Source: Symbiodinium natans (taxonomy: Eukaryota > Sar > Dinophyceae > Suessiales > Symbiodiniaceae). From it: a stretch of DNA of 64,000 nt. Under the pieces are notes generated by a model, which saw only the letters and a list, made by a program, of their open reading frames with translations, searched no databases and had not been told where the DNA came from. Of this stretch, positions 11,307 through 21,971 are shown piece after piece. A program made the translations under genes and the position numbers. Each line of letters begins with the position of its first letter. Position 1 is the stretch's first letter. Location: positions 1 to 64,000 of the forward strand of contig CAJNDS010000350.1 of assembly GCA_905221605.1 (NCBI GenBank), given 5' to 3'.

Positions 11307-12425
11307 ATGTCCGCAGAGGTTGCAGGTCAGGCCGAGGGCGTCACCCTCCTCGAAGCGATCGAGGGTGGAGACGTTCCCTATCCCGAGCGGATGAGCTACG
11401 TCGCTTGGCTTAAGTGGCGTAGGGAGACTGGCAGCCGTCCGTTGTCCAAGCGGGATGGGATCAGTACTACGCCAGAGCAAGAGGCGGCTCTCTGGCGGAA
11501 AGTCATGAAGTTCCTCCATGACGCCGAAGACGAGGACGAGGATGAGGAGGAAGAAGAAGAGGACTCCGAGCTAGTCCCTGAGGCCTCGGGCGCTGGAGGC
11601 GACAGTCCGCCGCGGGTGGACGTCAGCGCCGCGGCTAGGGAGCTGGCCATGGTCCCTACCGGTGCTGCCTATGTCCCTGCTACGGCACCAGGGTCCCGCC
11701 CGGCGGGACCGTCCGGTCCGCCGTCGACAGCAGGTTCGGTGCCAGCCACCGCAGAGGGCTTGCAGGCGGAGCTGCGCGCGATTTTCCGTCCAGACCAAGA
11801 ACCGGTCGCGGACTACTTGACGCGCGTTTCGCGGATTGTCCTCGCGCTGAAAGCGCATGGAGTCACGGTGAGCTCCCGTGACCTTGACGCCTTAAGCACC
11901 AAAGCCACCCTCCTCGCGGATGAGTTCTCCAAGATAGGCGGAGACTGGCATCCGACAAAGATGGTCCGTCGGCTGCGGACCAGATTCTCGGTCGCGGCTT
12001 TGCGCGGTGGCGAGGACCCCGAAGACGCAGAGGAGATTCAGCGTGAAATCCAATGCATCGGGGAGCTTATCCTCGCGCTAGGGGGAAAAGAAAGCTCGAG
12101 CCAAGAGAAGGTCTGGAGCTCCCCGTCCGATGTGCCAGTTGAAGCCGTGGGGCCGCGTTCCCCAGGGCTCCCACAGCCTGCGACTGCAAGTGGGTTGGGG
12201 GTAGGTTTGGACCGTGGAGGTTTGCGCACTGCCGAGGTTGCAGGTGGTCCTTCCGCGGCCCGTGACCTGGGCGCGACGGACGGCGATTCCCCTTTGCGCG
12301 CGAAGCTTGCAGCGCTGGAAATGGAGATAGAAGCCCTGAAGCGAGGTTCAGACGGCGGAGGTTCGGGTCCCAAAACCCGGCGGGCGATTTCGCCGCCGCA
12401 CTCGCCGCCCAAACTGAAGCGCTGA
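11307..12425 (+). CDS. Gag N-terminal part of giant element A2
   Basis: The ATG at 11307 follows the duplicated leader and starts MSAEVAGQAEG; the frame is open further upstream to 11220, but that part is the leader duplication. About 373 residues. There is a helical N-terminus with a WLKWRRETG segment, an acidic run (DEDEDEEEEEED, about residues 73-86), a Pro/Ala-rich linker, then helical Gag-like sequence with a RPDQEPVADYLTRV block, and a short coiled coil near the end. No catalytic motif. The frame stops at 12423-12425, but the neighbouring frame is open from well before this point and continues Gag, so a one-base frame change is needed between roughly 12300 and 12422. No second copy is in the window to tell lesion from programmed shift. 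Confidence 0.7.
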   Translation: MSAEVAGQAEGVTLLEAIEGGDVPYPERMSYVAWLKWRRETGSRPLSKRDGISTTPEQEAALWRKVMKFLHDAEDEDEDEEEEEEDSELVPEASGAGGDSPPRVDVSAAARELAMVPTGAAYVPATAPGSRPAGPSGPPSTAGSVPATAEGLQAELRAIFRPDQEPVADYLTRVSRIVLALKAHGVTVSSRDLDALSTKATLLADEFSKIGGDWHPTKMVRRLRTRFSVAALRGGEDPEDAEEIQREIQCIGELILALGGKESSSQEKVWSSPSDVPVEAVGPRSPGLPQPATASGLGVGLDRGGLRTAEVAGGPSAARDLGATDGDSPLRAKLAALEMEIEALKRGSDGGGSGPKTRRAISPPHSPPKLKR

Positions 12426-15400
12426 AAGAAGCGTTAGCGCAGAGGGGCGGGCAAAGCTCCATAACGACGGTCAAAACTGACCTTACGTGGCCGACTCTGA
12501 CCGACGACAAGTCGGACGCGCGAGACGTTGTCCTGTTCTACGAGGAGTTCGAGGACGTCTGCGCGCTCGCCAACAACTGTCGCGGTATGAGTGCGCGCGA
12601 AAAGCTGCTAGCGCTACGCGGGCGCTGCCGCGGCTCGCGCATGAAGACGTACACGAACGCCTACCGCGCAGCGTGGAAGTCGGGAGAGGTTCTCTCCGAC
12701 CCACAGGCGGTGTACGACCGCATCAAGAACAAGCACTTGATGTTCGGGGAATCGCGGGAGGAAAGAGAAGTCCGCGTGGATGGTGAGCATGCCTCCCTCG
12801 CTAAGGGCAAGCTCACAGGCCACCAATTCGAGCCTTTGTTTGAGGCATCGATCGCGGACCTTGAGGCGGTGGGTCTTGGGAAGACCCCACGAGAGTTGTA
12901 TCTCTCGTACCTCCGCAAGATGCCCCCGTATCTCCAAAAGGAGATACGTAACGACAAGCGGTTGTGGCCCGGCGATCCCAAGGACGGCGGGCTGAGAGGG
13001 CCGCAGACTTGGGAGGAGAGCCACAAGGTCGTCTTGGAGTACGAACAGAGGGAAGCAGCTCACCGGGCTGTTTCCCACTCTGTGTACTCCACGACCGACT
13101 CTCCAAGCGCGGACCCGTCGGTCGCGCTAGCCGAGGCTCAGAAGGAGATTAAGAGCCTCAAGGCCGCCGCTAAGGCTGCTGCGAAAGGAGCAGCTGCCGC
13201 GGCCAAGGCTGGCGCGGATCAGACGTTTGCCGCTGCGTCGAAGGGAGCTGGCAAAGGAGCGGACAAGAAGATCTGCTTCCACTTTCGCGACCACGGGAAT
13301 TGCCCGAAAGGGGATGCCTGCCCGTACAGCCACGACAAGGAGCTTCGCAGAAAAGCTCTCGCGGCCAAGAAGGGTGACCAAACCTTTGCCACGGCGAAAG
13401 GCAAGGGCAAGGGGAAGGGAGGTGGCAAGGCAAAGGCCAACGCAAAGCCTAAGGCTGCGGCCAAAGGCGCGGCAAAGCCACCAGGCACTGTTTGCCCCTT
13501 TTTCTCCAAGAATGGGTCGTGCAAGAAAGGAGCCAGCTGCGACATGGTCCACAACCTGACGACCTCAGGAGGGGCGCCGGCCTTGCCTGCCAACTGGGCC
13601 CCGCCCTCCGGTGCTTCCATGTCCAACCCCTTCGCCGCGTTCAGTGTCCAGATAGGCAGCTCAGGCGTCCAGGCAGGCGTCTCAGGAGCCGCCGGACGCG
13701 CCGCGGTGCAGCAGCACGCGCTTCCGTTGAGCAAGGGCGGGCGGGACAAGTTCGCCACCCTGGACGATCTGCCGAAGGACTGGTGGAGCCTGGCAGACAA
13801 CGAGCCAGGAGGCTACCAGTACAGAACGGTAGTCCAGGTGCTCGACCGTAAGGTCGAGTGCATGCTCGACGGATGCGCCGGCGCAAACCACGTGACAGAG
13901 GAACTCGTGGTGGGCATGATGAACCGGGCAGCAGAGCTGGGGATCGGCACCGAAGATCCCGGCTTCCCGGTCGTGAGACTCGAAAAGTGGGTCCACCCCG
14001 AATATGTGCATGGCATTGCTTCGGGAGCCCCCGCTCCTCTGAAGGGGGCAGCAGTCTTGCGCGTCACGCTGCTGGAAGGCAGGACGGCGGACGACTGTCG
14101 CCCCAACACTGAAATTTTCGTGCGATGCAAAATCGCAGCCAGGGGGACGTCCGATTGGCACGGACTGATCCTCGGCGGCAGAGCGTTGGACTGCGCCGGA
14201 AGGATGGGCCTGGGTTTCAGGCCGGGTCCCGACTTTCACGTCCTCGACACGCTGGGAATCAGGATGCCCAGATGTGAGGATCACAGCAAGACCCGGAAGG
14301 ACAGGGCCTATGCCTTTGAAGCGCGGTTGTCGAGCCTGGACGACGCGTCATGCACCGAGCCTGGGGGCGGAAGTCGGGAGCTCCTCCGCTACGACGGGGA
14401 AGAGCCGCTCGAGCTCTCGCCAGGCGACGGGGTGCTGGTGCCAGTCGTGCGGGAGTCAGGAGTCTCCGCAGAGGGATCCCTGTCCGAGGTAGTGCTTCCG
14501 GTTGAGTGCGGGGTTGAGGCTGTGCCAGGCCTTTGGCCCACAGGAGAGGGTAAAGGGTTTGTGTTGCTTGCAGCCCAAGAGTGTGATCACTCTCTCCAGC
14601 CGGGCGAGGTTGTTGCGGAAGTGCGTTCCGGCCTCGTGAGCACTGCGGCCTGTGGTTGTGGCGCGGTTGAGACGGTGTTCGAGTCGGAGCCGTCTCCGCA
14701 GGCATGTGCGGATTGTGGGGTCGCCGTTGCCTCGGTTGACCACGACCCGTGCTTTGCTTGCGGGTCCGCGTCCAGGGCCGCGGCAAGAAGCTTCCAAGGT
14801 TGTTCCTCGTGTGCGCGGTCCTTTGGGCGGCTGCGTACCGGCGCCAGGATCGGTGTGCTATCGGTCCTTGCTGCGGTGACTGTTCTCGCTTCGGTGTGGG
14901 GCGGGAGCGGCCCGGTTGGGCGCCCTGTTGAGGAGCCTGGAGTGCTTACTTGCTTGGACCACCTTCCAAGCGTCGACAGCTGGTGGGAGGCGCCAGGTGG
15001 TTACGCGTCTGTGTGGGGTAGGCGCCCTGCGCAGAAGGACCTTGGGACCCTGGCGGTCGAGAAGGCGCCTTACGAAACGTGCTTGCTTCAGCGCGCAGGT
15101 GAGGCGTGGCGTCTTTGGGACACGAGGGATTTGCGTGTGGCGGAAAGCGTTGCGTGCAGCGATGAGGTTCCAGTCACCGAACGCCTCGCGGTCTTTAGGA
15201 CGCGCAAGGGGCCACGCTGGGCTGGCTGGCGTGAGGGATCGGCCACGGCTGGAAGAGGCGCAAGTGACGCTGTGCGCCCAGCAGACGCGGTCGACACGGC
15301 GCGCTGCCCGAGCTATCATATCGTGGAGAGCTGGGATATCGACAAGATGATCGAAGAGCCTCCAACGGACTACTATTATGAGAAGCTCGCGGCAGATATG

Positions 15401-18400
15401 CGCGCCCGGCACCCTAAGGCGTGCCCGCACCTCCTCGACCACCTCGTTTCCTTAGAGGGTTTCCTAGACAAGTCAATCTTGTTTGGGTTCTCCTTTGGAA
15501 TCAGCAAGGCCGAAGTTTGTGTCTCCAAAGGCAAGCTCCTGGGACACAACATTGGGCGGGACGGGAGTTCGCCTGACGAAGAGCGTTGTCAGGCGGTGAT
15601 TGACTTTCCCCCGCTCTGGGAGAAGCTTCACATTCAGCAATTTTTGGGTTGCGCAAATTGGTTGCGCGGCTACCTGCCTGTTGAGTATGGGCACGCAGCC
15701 AAGATTTTAGGGCAGTGGCAGAAGCCAGGCGCCGTCTTTCCTGAAGGCGGGCTGGGCTCAGCCGCCACCGAGGGTTGCAAAGCCTTTAAAGCGATTAAGC
15801 GCATGATGCAGAACCGCATCAATTTGGCTACCTTCGATGAGGCCTCTGCTGCGGATGGGTCGTGTCCCCTTGAGCAGATCGCGGATGCGTCGGGCATCGC
15901 GGTAGGGGGCAGCGTCGTGCAGATGACGCGTGACTTGAGTCAGCTCAAAGTGCTTATGACGCACTCGAAGAGCTTGACCCCCGCGCAGCAGAACTGGCCG
16001 CCCTTGATACAGGAGGCGTTTGCCCAGCTCGAGGTAAAGCGGGCGACACGCCGCATGTTTGGCTCTATTCGGACTCTGTGTTGGACAGATCATGCCAACC
16101 TTACCCGAGCGCAAACGTCGGACATCGGAATGGATCCGAAACTCGTCCGGTGGGTTGCGGAAATCCTTATGGATGGGTCCGAAATAAGGAGCCTTAGCGG
16201 TCGCTCAGCGACGCTGGGTGACAGTTTTAGCCGCAATCCCAAGGGTCGGGATGCGCTCCTTGCGGCTAGGACGAAAGATCTCGAGGGCCTTTCAGGCCAA
16301 CTCCGAGGTTTCGACCTGGACCAGTACCTCGGAGAGGGTACTGAGGGTGACGGACCCGTGCCCTGGGCGGTCGGCAACGACGCCGTCCCAGAGCCTGCGG
16401 GCCGTGTCCAGGCCGCGGCTGTGCCGATGTGCGTCGTCGCAGCCCTTCCGGTGCGCGTCACGGTTGTCTTTGACTACGCGCGTTGGAAAGAGCAGGACGC
16501 AGAGCTGACTGAGATCAGGCGCGTCTTCCAAGCGAGCCTCCCTGGAGTTTCTGTGGCTGTCAGGGGTTGTTGGGGTCCGTTTGAGGATACCGACGGGCTT
16601 GCCTCGCATTTCGATTGCGGGGCCGGCAGGCTCGCAGGGACCAAGAAGATCAAGCGGATCAGGGTCGACTTGCTTACTTCGTGTGCCAAGGTTCTTAGGG
16701 AAGCTTCGGGGTTTCGTCCGCAGTTCCTCGTAGGACTTGGGCAAGGCGGGCTGGTCACAGCCGTCCTTAGGTGGCCTTTGGTTGTTGAGCTCACGCTCCA
16801 AGCAAGGAACCTGCAGCGCAAAGAAGCAAGGGCTGTAGGAGAGGCTTGGGCAGGCATCAAGGCTATCTGGGCGGTGCGGCCACGCCTTTGGCGCACGCAG
16901 CAAGGCCACTTGGAAGTGGCCGAGGCTTGTCCGGAACTCAAGAAGGATTTTCCGGAGCCTCCCCTGCGAGGTTTTGGGATCGTAGGGAAGCAGGCATTGG
17001 GGGCGGAAGTTCTGCGGTCCTTGAGGCTGGACGCGGTTCGTTCCATCGATGATGCCAGCGTTAGAGGAATGCTGGACGAACCGTCACGACCCCTCTGGGA
17101 CCATGAGGGTCTGTGCATCTGCGGCAAGCGGACCTACCTGTTTTCTCGCTGCCCCGCCTGCATAGAGAAAGAGGCAGTCGATACCTCGGTGGAGATAGCC
17201 GAGCGGGAGGAACCCGAACCTCCGCTTGAGGGCGACCTTGAGGCCCATGAGGTGGGCCTAGAGGTCAACTCCGTCCTTGCAACTTTGGATAGGACAGGAG
17301 GTTTAGTTAGGGTTAGGTCCTCAACCATCCAGCAATGGGCGGTAGGGTTCAGGACTACGCCCAAAGATGCTCCAGTTCCCACAGCATATGGCATGCTGAG
17401 TGGGAAGATATGGAAGAAGAGCCATTCCATGAAGCTCAGCCTCGGCTCCCAGCACAAGGATCTTTCCAAGTGGGGCGATGTGAAGCCTTACTGGACCACA
17501 TGGGTGGTTCGAGAAGATGGTGCTGTGGTGGCGGGGCACAACTGCTCGCCCCTGAATGTGGTTCAGGGCGACATCGTCGTGCGTTGGTCGTCAGAGGTGA
17601 ACTGGCACGGCCACAGACATGTCGTGAATAAGCAGTGTGAAGTGCTCTGGAGGTCTAAGGGCAAGGAGGTTGCCTTAGACCCCTCCTTCAGCAAGCTGAT
17701 AGCCCTTGTGGGTAGAGTTACGCAGGTCATTGGCTGGCGGGCAACCGGAGAAGCCTCGGATCCCCGCAGTTCTACCCGGCAGGCGTCAAGGGTCCTTGCT
17801 CAATTCTCTTCGTCCAATGAGGGCGTAGAAGGGCATTGGACCGCGGGCGCTATCAGTCGCGGAAAGAATGCCAATGAGTGCAAGCTGAAGGGTAGGGTTT
17901 TGGCGTTTTTGGGTGAGGAGCACAAGGGCCCTGCAGTGGTTCTAGAGCTCGTCAGCCATAGCCCCATCCTGTGCATTTGGGACTATTCCTCAACCAAGGT
18001 CAAGGTCGAGTTTAAGGGCGGTGTTCCGTCTTTGAGCCTGATCGCGGAGGAGGACGAAAATCGTCGTGAGCAGCTTGCGGTCGAGGCAAGGGACGCGGCG
18101 AACATTTCGGAGTTCCGGGTCACGGGATCCCTTCGTTCGGCGTGGTACGAGGGCCAGCGGCGCGATCCCTCATTGGCGGGCTCGATTCGCAAGCCAGAGC
18201 CGCCGATGGTGATGTCCGGAGACGGGTTGCTCGAGCGCGAGGTGACCCTCAGGACGGGTCAAACCGTCGTTGTCCCAGTGGTTCCCAACGGGGCTGCGGG
18301 CGCGAATGGAGTGACCTGGCGCCGCGCTTGCTACAATTCAGTCCACTGTGGAGTCCTTGGGGCCCATAGGTCCGCTGAGGTTACCATCAAGCTGCTAGAG

Positions 18401-19819
18401 AGGGCAGTCTGGTGGCCCGACTTAGAGAAAGATGTGCGGACCTGGGTCGCCAAATGTCTCGCTTGCATTAAGGGCCGCTCTCGACCGACGAAGGTCGAGG
18501 CTCGTGCGGTCAAATGTGGCGCCGAGACATGCTGGCAGGAAGTCAGCGTGGACTGTGAAGGTCCGAACCGAGAGGACAGGGAGGGGCATAGGTACTCGCT
18601 TACGTACTTCGATTGCCTCAGTCATGCTGTCCTCCTCGAGCCGATGAGGTCTCTGACTCATGCTGAAGTCAGGAGGGCGTTCGTGCGCTGTGTGCTTCGC
18701 AGCAGGACGATCCCGAGCCTCATCAGGTCGGATAGAGGGCCAGAGTTCAAGAATGCGCTCATGGCAGAACTCAGCGCTATGCTTGGGACCGAGTGGCGGT
18801 TCAGCGCGCCCTTGCGGCCTTGTGAGTTGGGCGCAAACGAGCGAGTCCACCAAGAAGTTCAAAAGGTGCTGGGGGCGGTCGTCAGGCAAGTCGGCGCCTC
18901 CCTGTCCGAAGCTTGGTCGGATTGGCTCGTGGTGGCGGAGTACGTCATAGATAATACTCCGGGACCCCACGGGTATACCCCTCGGGACCTAGAGCGGAGC
19001 TGGTCACTCGCTCTACCACTTGAAAAGGACGTCCTGCGAGACGCCTTGCAGTTTGAACCCATCTCTGATTGGGCTCGGAGCCAGTTTAAGCAGTTCTCGG
19101 AACTAGCTGCTGCGGTCCGAGAGCACTGGACGCGGTCTTCAGAAGCGCGGGCGAAACTTGCAAATCGCCATAGGCGCACTGTGGACCTTAAGCCAGGTGA
19201 CCGAGTGGTCTGGAACGCTCCGAGGGCCCGTTCAGAGGGGGCGGGGCGTGTGCCTTGGAAACCGGGTCTGACCGGCCCCTGGCGCGTGTTGGAAGTCAAG
19301 GGCCACAGGCTCACCTTGGAGCCCGTGTCGATGGAGTCGGGGGGTACTTCTTCCGCCCGGCGCGGCCCGATGGAGGCGCACGCAGAAGACTGCATTCTTG
19401 TTCCTGCGGATGCAGATGGCGCGGAATCCCGCGAGCCGGTCGTCTTTGAAGACGATGAAACCGGCGGGGACGGCTCGTCTCGCCCCAGCTTAGGGCAACA
19501 GGTTCAAGGCGACGCCAAGCAGGTGGAGTTCACGCTGACCAGGCGCGGGAGGGACTTCGTCCTCCGCCTTGGTGACCGCATTGCCTATCGGGGTGTAGGT
19601 GGAGGCCCGAAGGTGTGCAGGTTAGGACGGGTCACGCAGGTAGATGCTGCCCGTGCGCAGGTCGGCGTGCACCGCTATCTCCCCGACGCCAGCGGGGTTC
19701 GCGTCAAATGGCGGCTTGCATATATCGCCGAGGACGGAGCGCTCACGCGCTTTCAGAAGGGACCCGTCCGGCCCACGAAGCGGTTTCCGTTAAGGAAATC
19801 ATTTCCAAGATCGACCTAA
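12422..19819 (+). CDS. Gag C-terminus, protease, RT thumb, RNase H, integrase polyprotein (copy A2)
   Basis: First methionine is at 12587, but coding-like sequence (Leu-Lys-Glu-Ala...) is open before it. Residues below count from 12587. Helical Gag; two canonical CCCH fingers (C-x8-C-x5-C-x3-H, about 229-250 and 301-321); protease-like segment with LDGCAGANHV (about 425-434) and a later LILGG; CxxC-rich region and one hydrophobic segment (about 755-772); RT thumb/connection with HLVSLEGFL, KLLGH and QQFLGCANWLRGYLP (about 948-1030); RNase H with DASGIAVGG, a TDHANL motif and GDSFSRNP (about 1100-1220); an unassigned 600-residue linker; integrase zinc finger (about 1918-1962) and DDE core D1989, D2049, E2085 (D-x35-E). 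RT fingers and palm are absent here and lie 3' of integrase. Two extra bases near 19748 truncate the frame. Confidence 0.85.
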   Translation: MKEALAQRGGQSSITTVKTDLTWPTLTDDKSDARDVVLFYEEFEDVCALANNCRGMSAREKLLALRGRCRGSRMKTYTNAYRAAWKSGEVLSDPQAVYDRIKNKHLMFGESREEREVRVDGEHASLAKGKLTGHQFEPLFEASIADLEAVGLGKTPRELYLSYLRKMPPYLQKEIRNDKRLWPGDPKDGGLRGPQTWEESHKVVLEYEQREAAHRAVSHSVYSTTDSPSADPSVALAEAQKEIKSLKAAAKAAAKGAAAAAKAGADQTFAAASKGAGKGADKKICFHFRDHGNCPKGDACPYSHDKELRRKALAAKKGDQTFATAKGKGKGKGGGKAKANAKPKAAAKGAAKPPGTVCPFFSKNGSCKKGASCDMVHNLTTSGGAPALPANWAPPSGASMSNPFAAFSVQIGSSGVQAGVSGAAGRAAVQQHALPLSKGGRDKFATLDDLPKDWWSLADNEPGGYQYRTVVQVLDRKVECMLDGCAGANHVTEELVVGMMNRAAELGIGTEDPGFPVVRLEKWVHPEYVHGIASGAPAPLKGAAVLRVTLLEGRTADDCRPNTEIFVRCKIAARGTSDWHGLILGGRALDCAGRMGLGFRPGPDFHVLDTLGIRMPRCEDHSKTRKDRAYAFEARLSSLDDASCTEPGGGSRELLRYDGEEPLELSPGDGVLVPVVRESGVSAEGSLSEVVLPVECGVEAVPGLWPTGEGKGFVLLAAQECDHSLQPGEVVAEVRSGLVSTAACGCGAVETVFESEPSPQACADCGVAVASVDHDPCFACGSASRAAARSFQGCSSCARSFGRLRTGARIGVLSVLAAVTVLASVWGGSGPVGRPVEEPGVLTCLDHLPSVDSWWEAPGGYASVWGRRPAQKDLGTLAVEKAPYETCLLQRAGEAWRLWDTRDLRVAESVACSDEVPVTERLAVFRTRKGPRWAGWREGSATAGRGASDAVRPADAVDTARCPSYHIVESWDIDKMIEEPPTDYYYEKLAADMRARHPKACPHLLDHLVSLEGFLDKSILFGFSFGISKAEVCVSKGKLLGHNIGRDGSSPDEERCQAVIDFPPLWEKLHIQQFLGCANWLRGYLPVEYGHAAKILGQWQKPGAVFPEGGLGSAATEGCKAFKAIKRMMQNRINLATFDEASAADGSCPLEQIADASGIAVGGSVVQMTRDLSQLKVLMTHSKSLTPAQQNWPPLIQEAFAQLEVKRATRRMFGSIRTLCWTDHANLTRAQTSDIGMDPKLVRWVAEILMDGSEIRSLSGRSATLGDSFSRNPKGRDALLAARTKDLEGLSGQLRGFDLDQYLGEGTEGDGPVPWAVGNDAVPEPAGRVQAAAVPMCVVAALPVRVTVVFDYARWKEQDAELTEIRRVFQASLPGVSVAVRGCWGPFEDTDGLASHFDCGAGRLAGTKKIKRIRVDLLTSCAKVLREASGFRPQFLVGLGQGGLVTAVLRWPLVVELTLQARNLQRKEARAVGEAWAGIKAIWAVRPRLWRTQQGHLEVAEACPELKKDFPEPPLRGFGIVGKQALGAEVLRSLRLDAVRSIDDASVRGMLDEPSRPLWDHEGLCICGKRTYLFSRCPACIEKEAVDTSVEIAEREEPEPPLEGDLEAHEVGLEVNSVLATLDRTGGLVRVRSSTIQQWAVGFRTTPKDAPVPTAYGMLSGKIWKKSHSMKLSLGSQHKDLSKWGDVKPYWTTWVVREDGAVVAGHNCSPLNVVQGDIVVRWSSEVNWHGHRHVVNKQCEVLWRSKGKEVALDPSFSKLIALVGRVTQVIGWRATGEASDPRSSTRQASRVLAQFSSSNEGVEGHWTAGAISRGKNANECKLKGRVLAFLGEEHKGPAVVLELVSHSPILCIWDYSSTKVKVEFKGGVPSLSLIAEEDENRREQLAVEARDAANISEFRVTGSLRSAWYEGQRRDPSLAGSIRKPEPPMVMSGDGLLEREVTLRTGQTVVVPVVPNGAAGANGVTWRRACYNSVHCGVLGAHRSAEVTIKLLERAVWWPDLEKDVRTWVAKCLACIKGRSRPTKVEARAVKCGAETCWQEVSVDCEGPNREDREGHRYSLTYFDCLSHAVLLEPMRSLTHAEVRRAFVRCVLRSRTIPSLIRSDRGPEFKNALMAELSAMLGTEWRFSAPLRPCELGANERVHQEVQKVLGAVVRQVGASLSEAWSDWLVVAEYVIDNTPGPHGYTPRDLERSWSLALPLEKDVLRDALQFEPISDWARSQFKQFSELAAAVREHWTRSSEARAKLANRHRRTVDLKPGDRVVWNAPRARSEGAGRVPWKPGLTGPWRVLEVKGHRLTLEPVSMESGGTSSARRGPMEAHAEDCILVPADADGAESREPVVFEDDETGGDGSSRPSLGQQVQGDAKQVEFTLTRRGRDFVLRLGDRIAYRGVGGGPKVCRLGRVTQVDAARAQVGVHRYLPDASGVRVKWRLAYIAEDGALTRFQKGPVRPTKRFPLRKSFPRST

Positions 19820-21971
19820 ACCGCGACGGCGTGCTTGCTGCAGCCTCGGCCAGAAAGTTGGACAAGGGAGCGTATTCGTTGCAGGACAGGACGCTCGAGC
19901 GAGCGTCTCGCGCCGGCTCGAGTGTGCTCTCGATCCAAGAGGCCCTCGCGGACCTCTTGGTCGCGGAACCCCGCGTGTTGCAGCCTAGGGCTTCCCCAGA
20001 GTCGTGGTTCCGGCAGTATTTCCTTGGAGGGGTTGCCGATGTCTTAGAGGTTGCTTGGGGTGACGCGGTCGTTTCCGACGCGGCTAGGAGGCACGGGTAC
20101 AGAGTTGTTCCCGCTTTTGTGCAAGGCAAGCAGGCCTACGGGATTACCTGGAACCTGGCCGCAGAAGAGCACTTAGAGGCCATTAGCGGCGCTGTTCTGC
20201 GCACAGAGCCGAAGGTGCTCGTGATTGGGCTTGAGGGCAAGAATGTGCCCCGGGCTTTCCTCCAGCTAGTCGTCCGGTGTGCGCAGGAACGCACGCGCGC
20301 GGGCGCCCACGTCGCGCTGCGTTTGCAGGCGCAAAAAGGCGAGTGGGAACCCTGGCGGCTAGAGGAGTGGGGCGCCTTGTTTGGGACGCTCGCAGAGCCA
20401 CGCTGGCCTTGGGCTTTCGTGCGGGCTGACATGTGCCAGTTCGCGCGGGCCAGTGGCCGCGGCAACCTCGTTGAGAGCGGGGCCCTGTGGCTCGCCGATT
20501 TCAGCTTAGAATCGGTAGGTTTGAGGTGTAGTAGGCCGGATGCGTTGGGCGCAGTGCAGCACAAGCACGTTGAGCGCGCGCAAGCTGACTACAACCTCAT
20601 AGGGGCGGCTTTCTGCGCCTCGCTCCAGGACCTTGGTCTGAGGGGCGCAGAAGAGCTGTGCACCGCTGCAGTTGAAAGCTTTCCAGCCACTGCGGGTGCA
20701 GAAAGCGCCGCGGCTGCGCCACAGCCCTCTCCAGTCGTTCCCCTCCCGGACGTGCGCTCGGGCGAGGACCTCACGCCAGCAGAGCGTGCCGAGCTGGATA
20801 AGGAGGTGGATAAGTATGCCGCGGAGAAGGAAGCGTTTTGGCGGACCAAGGCGGACGCCAAGGACTGGGATTCCGTCCGGGCGGACCTTGAGGTCTATGC
20901 TCTTGCGGGCGAGAAGGTCGCGGAGGATCCTAGGCGCACCGAGGCCTATAGAGACCTCGTCTGGTCGGGTTTGAAGATCGAGCCTGGACCAACCAGACCA
21001 GGGCTGACCGATGCTGACATCGCAGCCGTCAGGGAGGTCATACGGCGAAAGGCCGCTGGGTTCTGGGTGGAGGACACCACCAGGACCACGGTCAGGAAGT
21101 TCGCCCATGACTGCATCCCCACCGGGCCGCCAGTCTCGTCCCAGCCTCACAGTCTGAGGGGCGAGTCCGCGCAATGGGTCGACGACAAGCTTGAAGAAGA
21201 ATGCAAGCGGGGTCAGTTGATCCGCGGCAGCTCGGCTTGGGGATCTGCGCCGTTTCCGACCAAGGAAATGCCCAGCTACAAGCGGCATAGGAAGCGACGC
21301 TTGGTGGTTGACTACCGCCGTGTGAATGCCCGAATTAAGCGCTCCACGTACTATTGTCGGCGGGGCAGCGATGTGCTCGCCGCCGCAGTAGGTTCGGTTT
21401 GGTATACCTTCGTGGATGCGGTTAGTGGGTTTAATCAAATTAGGAACACCAAGCGTGCTCGCGAGGTGTTGGCCATTGTGGCAAGATCAGGGAAATATCT
21501 CCCTGTCGGCCTCACCTTTGGCCCGATTAACGGCCCAGATGATTTCAACTTTGTGGTTGATAGGGCCTATGCCCCCGGCAGAGGTAGGCGCCTTAAGTAT
21601 ACTAAGGAGTGGATAGCCTACGTGGATGATCTTACTGTTAGGACGGGTAGGGTCATTGATGGGCAGTTTTTCACTGATGCCCAAGCCGAGGGGGCGGTGC
21701 GCGAAGCGTGCGCCAAGGGGGCAGTCGCGGCTCCGCAGAGCGCGTCGTCTGCTCTTGAAGCCTTAGGCGTTCGCGGTGCGCACAACTCCAAGCGCGCGAA
21801 CCATGACGCGGCGCGCTCGGACCAGAATCACCCCACGCGCGTTCTGATGCTCAGGATGTTGGGGCTGTTAGGGTGTTTCTGTGTTCAGGGCGGGTGTTTT
21901 TGGGGCGGGCCGTTTCCCAGGTCGCCGGTCTGCGGGCAGAAGGATTTTTCGTCGTTCGTCGCGTGCAGCTT
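19748..21971 (+). pseudogene. MTase-like and RT fingers/palm segment (copy A2), cut by YR-1
   Basis: Continuation of the polyprotein in the frame entered after the 2-base insertion near 19748. A Rossmann-like block (VLEVAWGDAVVSDAARRHGY near 20040-20100, then KVLVIGLEGK near 20214) aligns with the methyltransferase of the YR elements, but the PPC and ENP motifs are lost, so it is probably inactive. RT fingers start near 21140 (FAHDCIPTGPPVSSQPHS), followed by KRRLVVDYRRVN, FVDAVSGFNQI and YVDD at 21619-21630. The sequence stops matching RT soon after, where the thumb should begin; the thumb is upstream at about 15,330-15,720. The frame runs into YR-1 at 21972 and ends at 21981; in the empty site it joins 30960 in frame. 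Confidence 0.82.
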
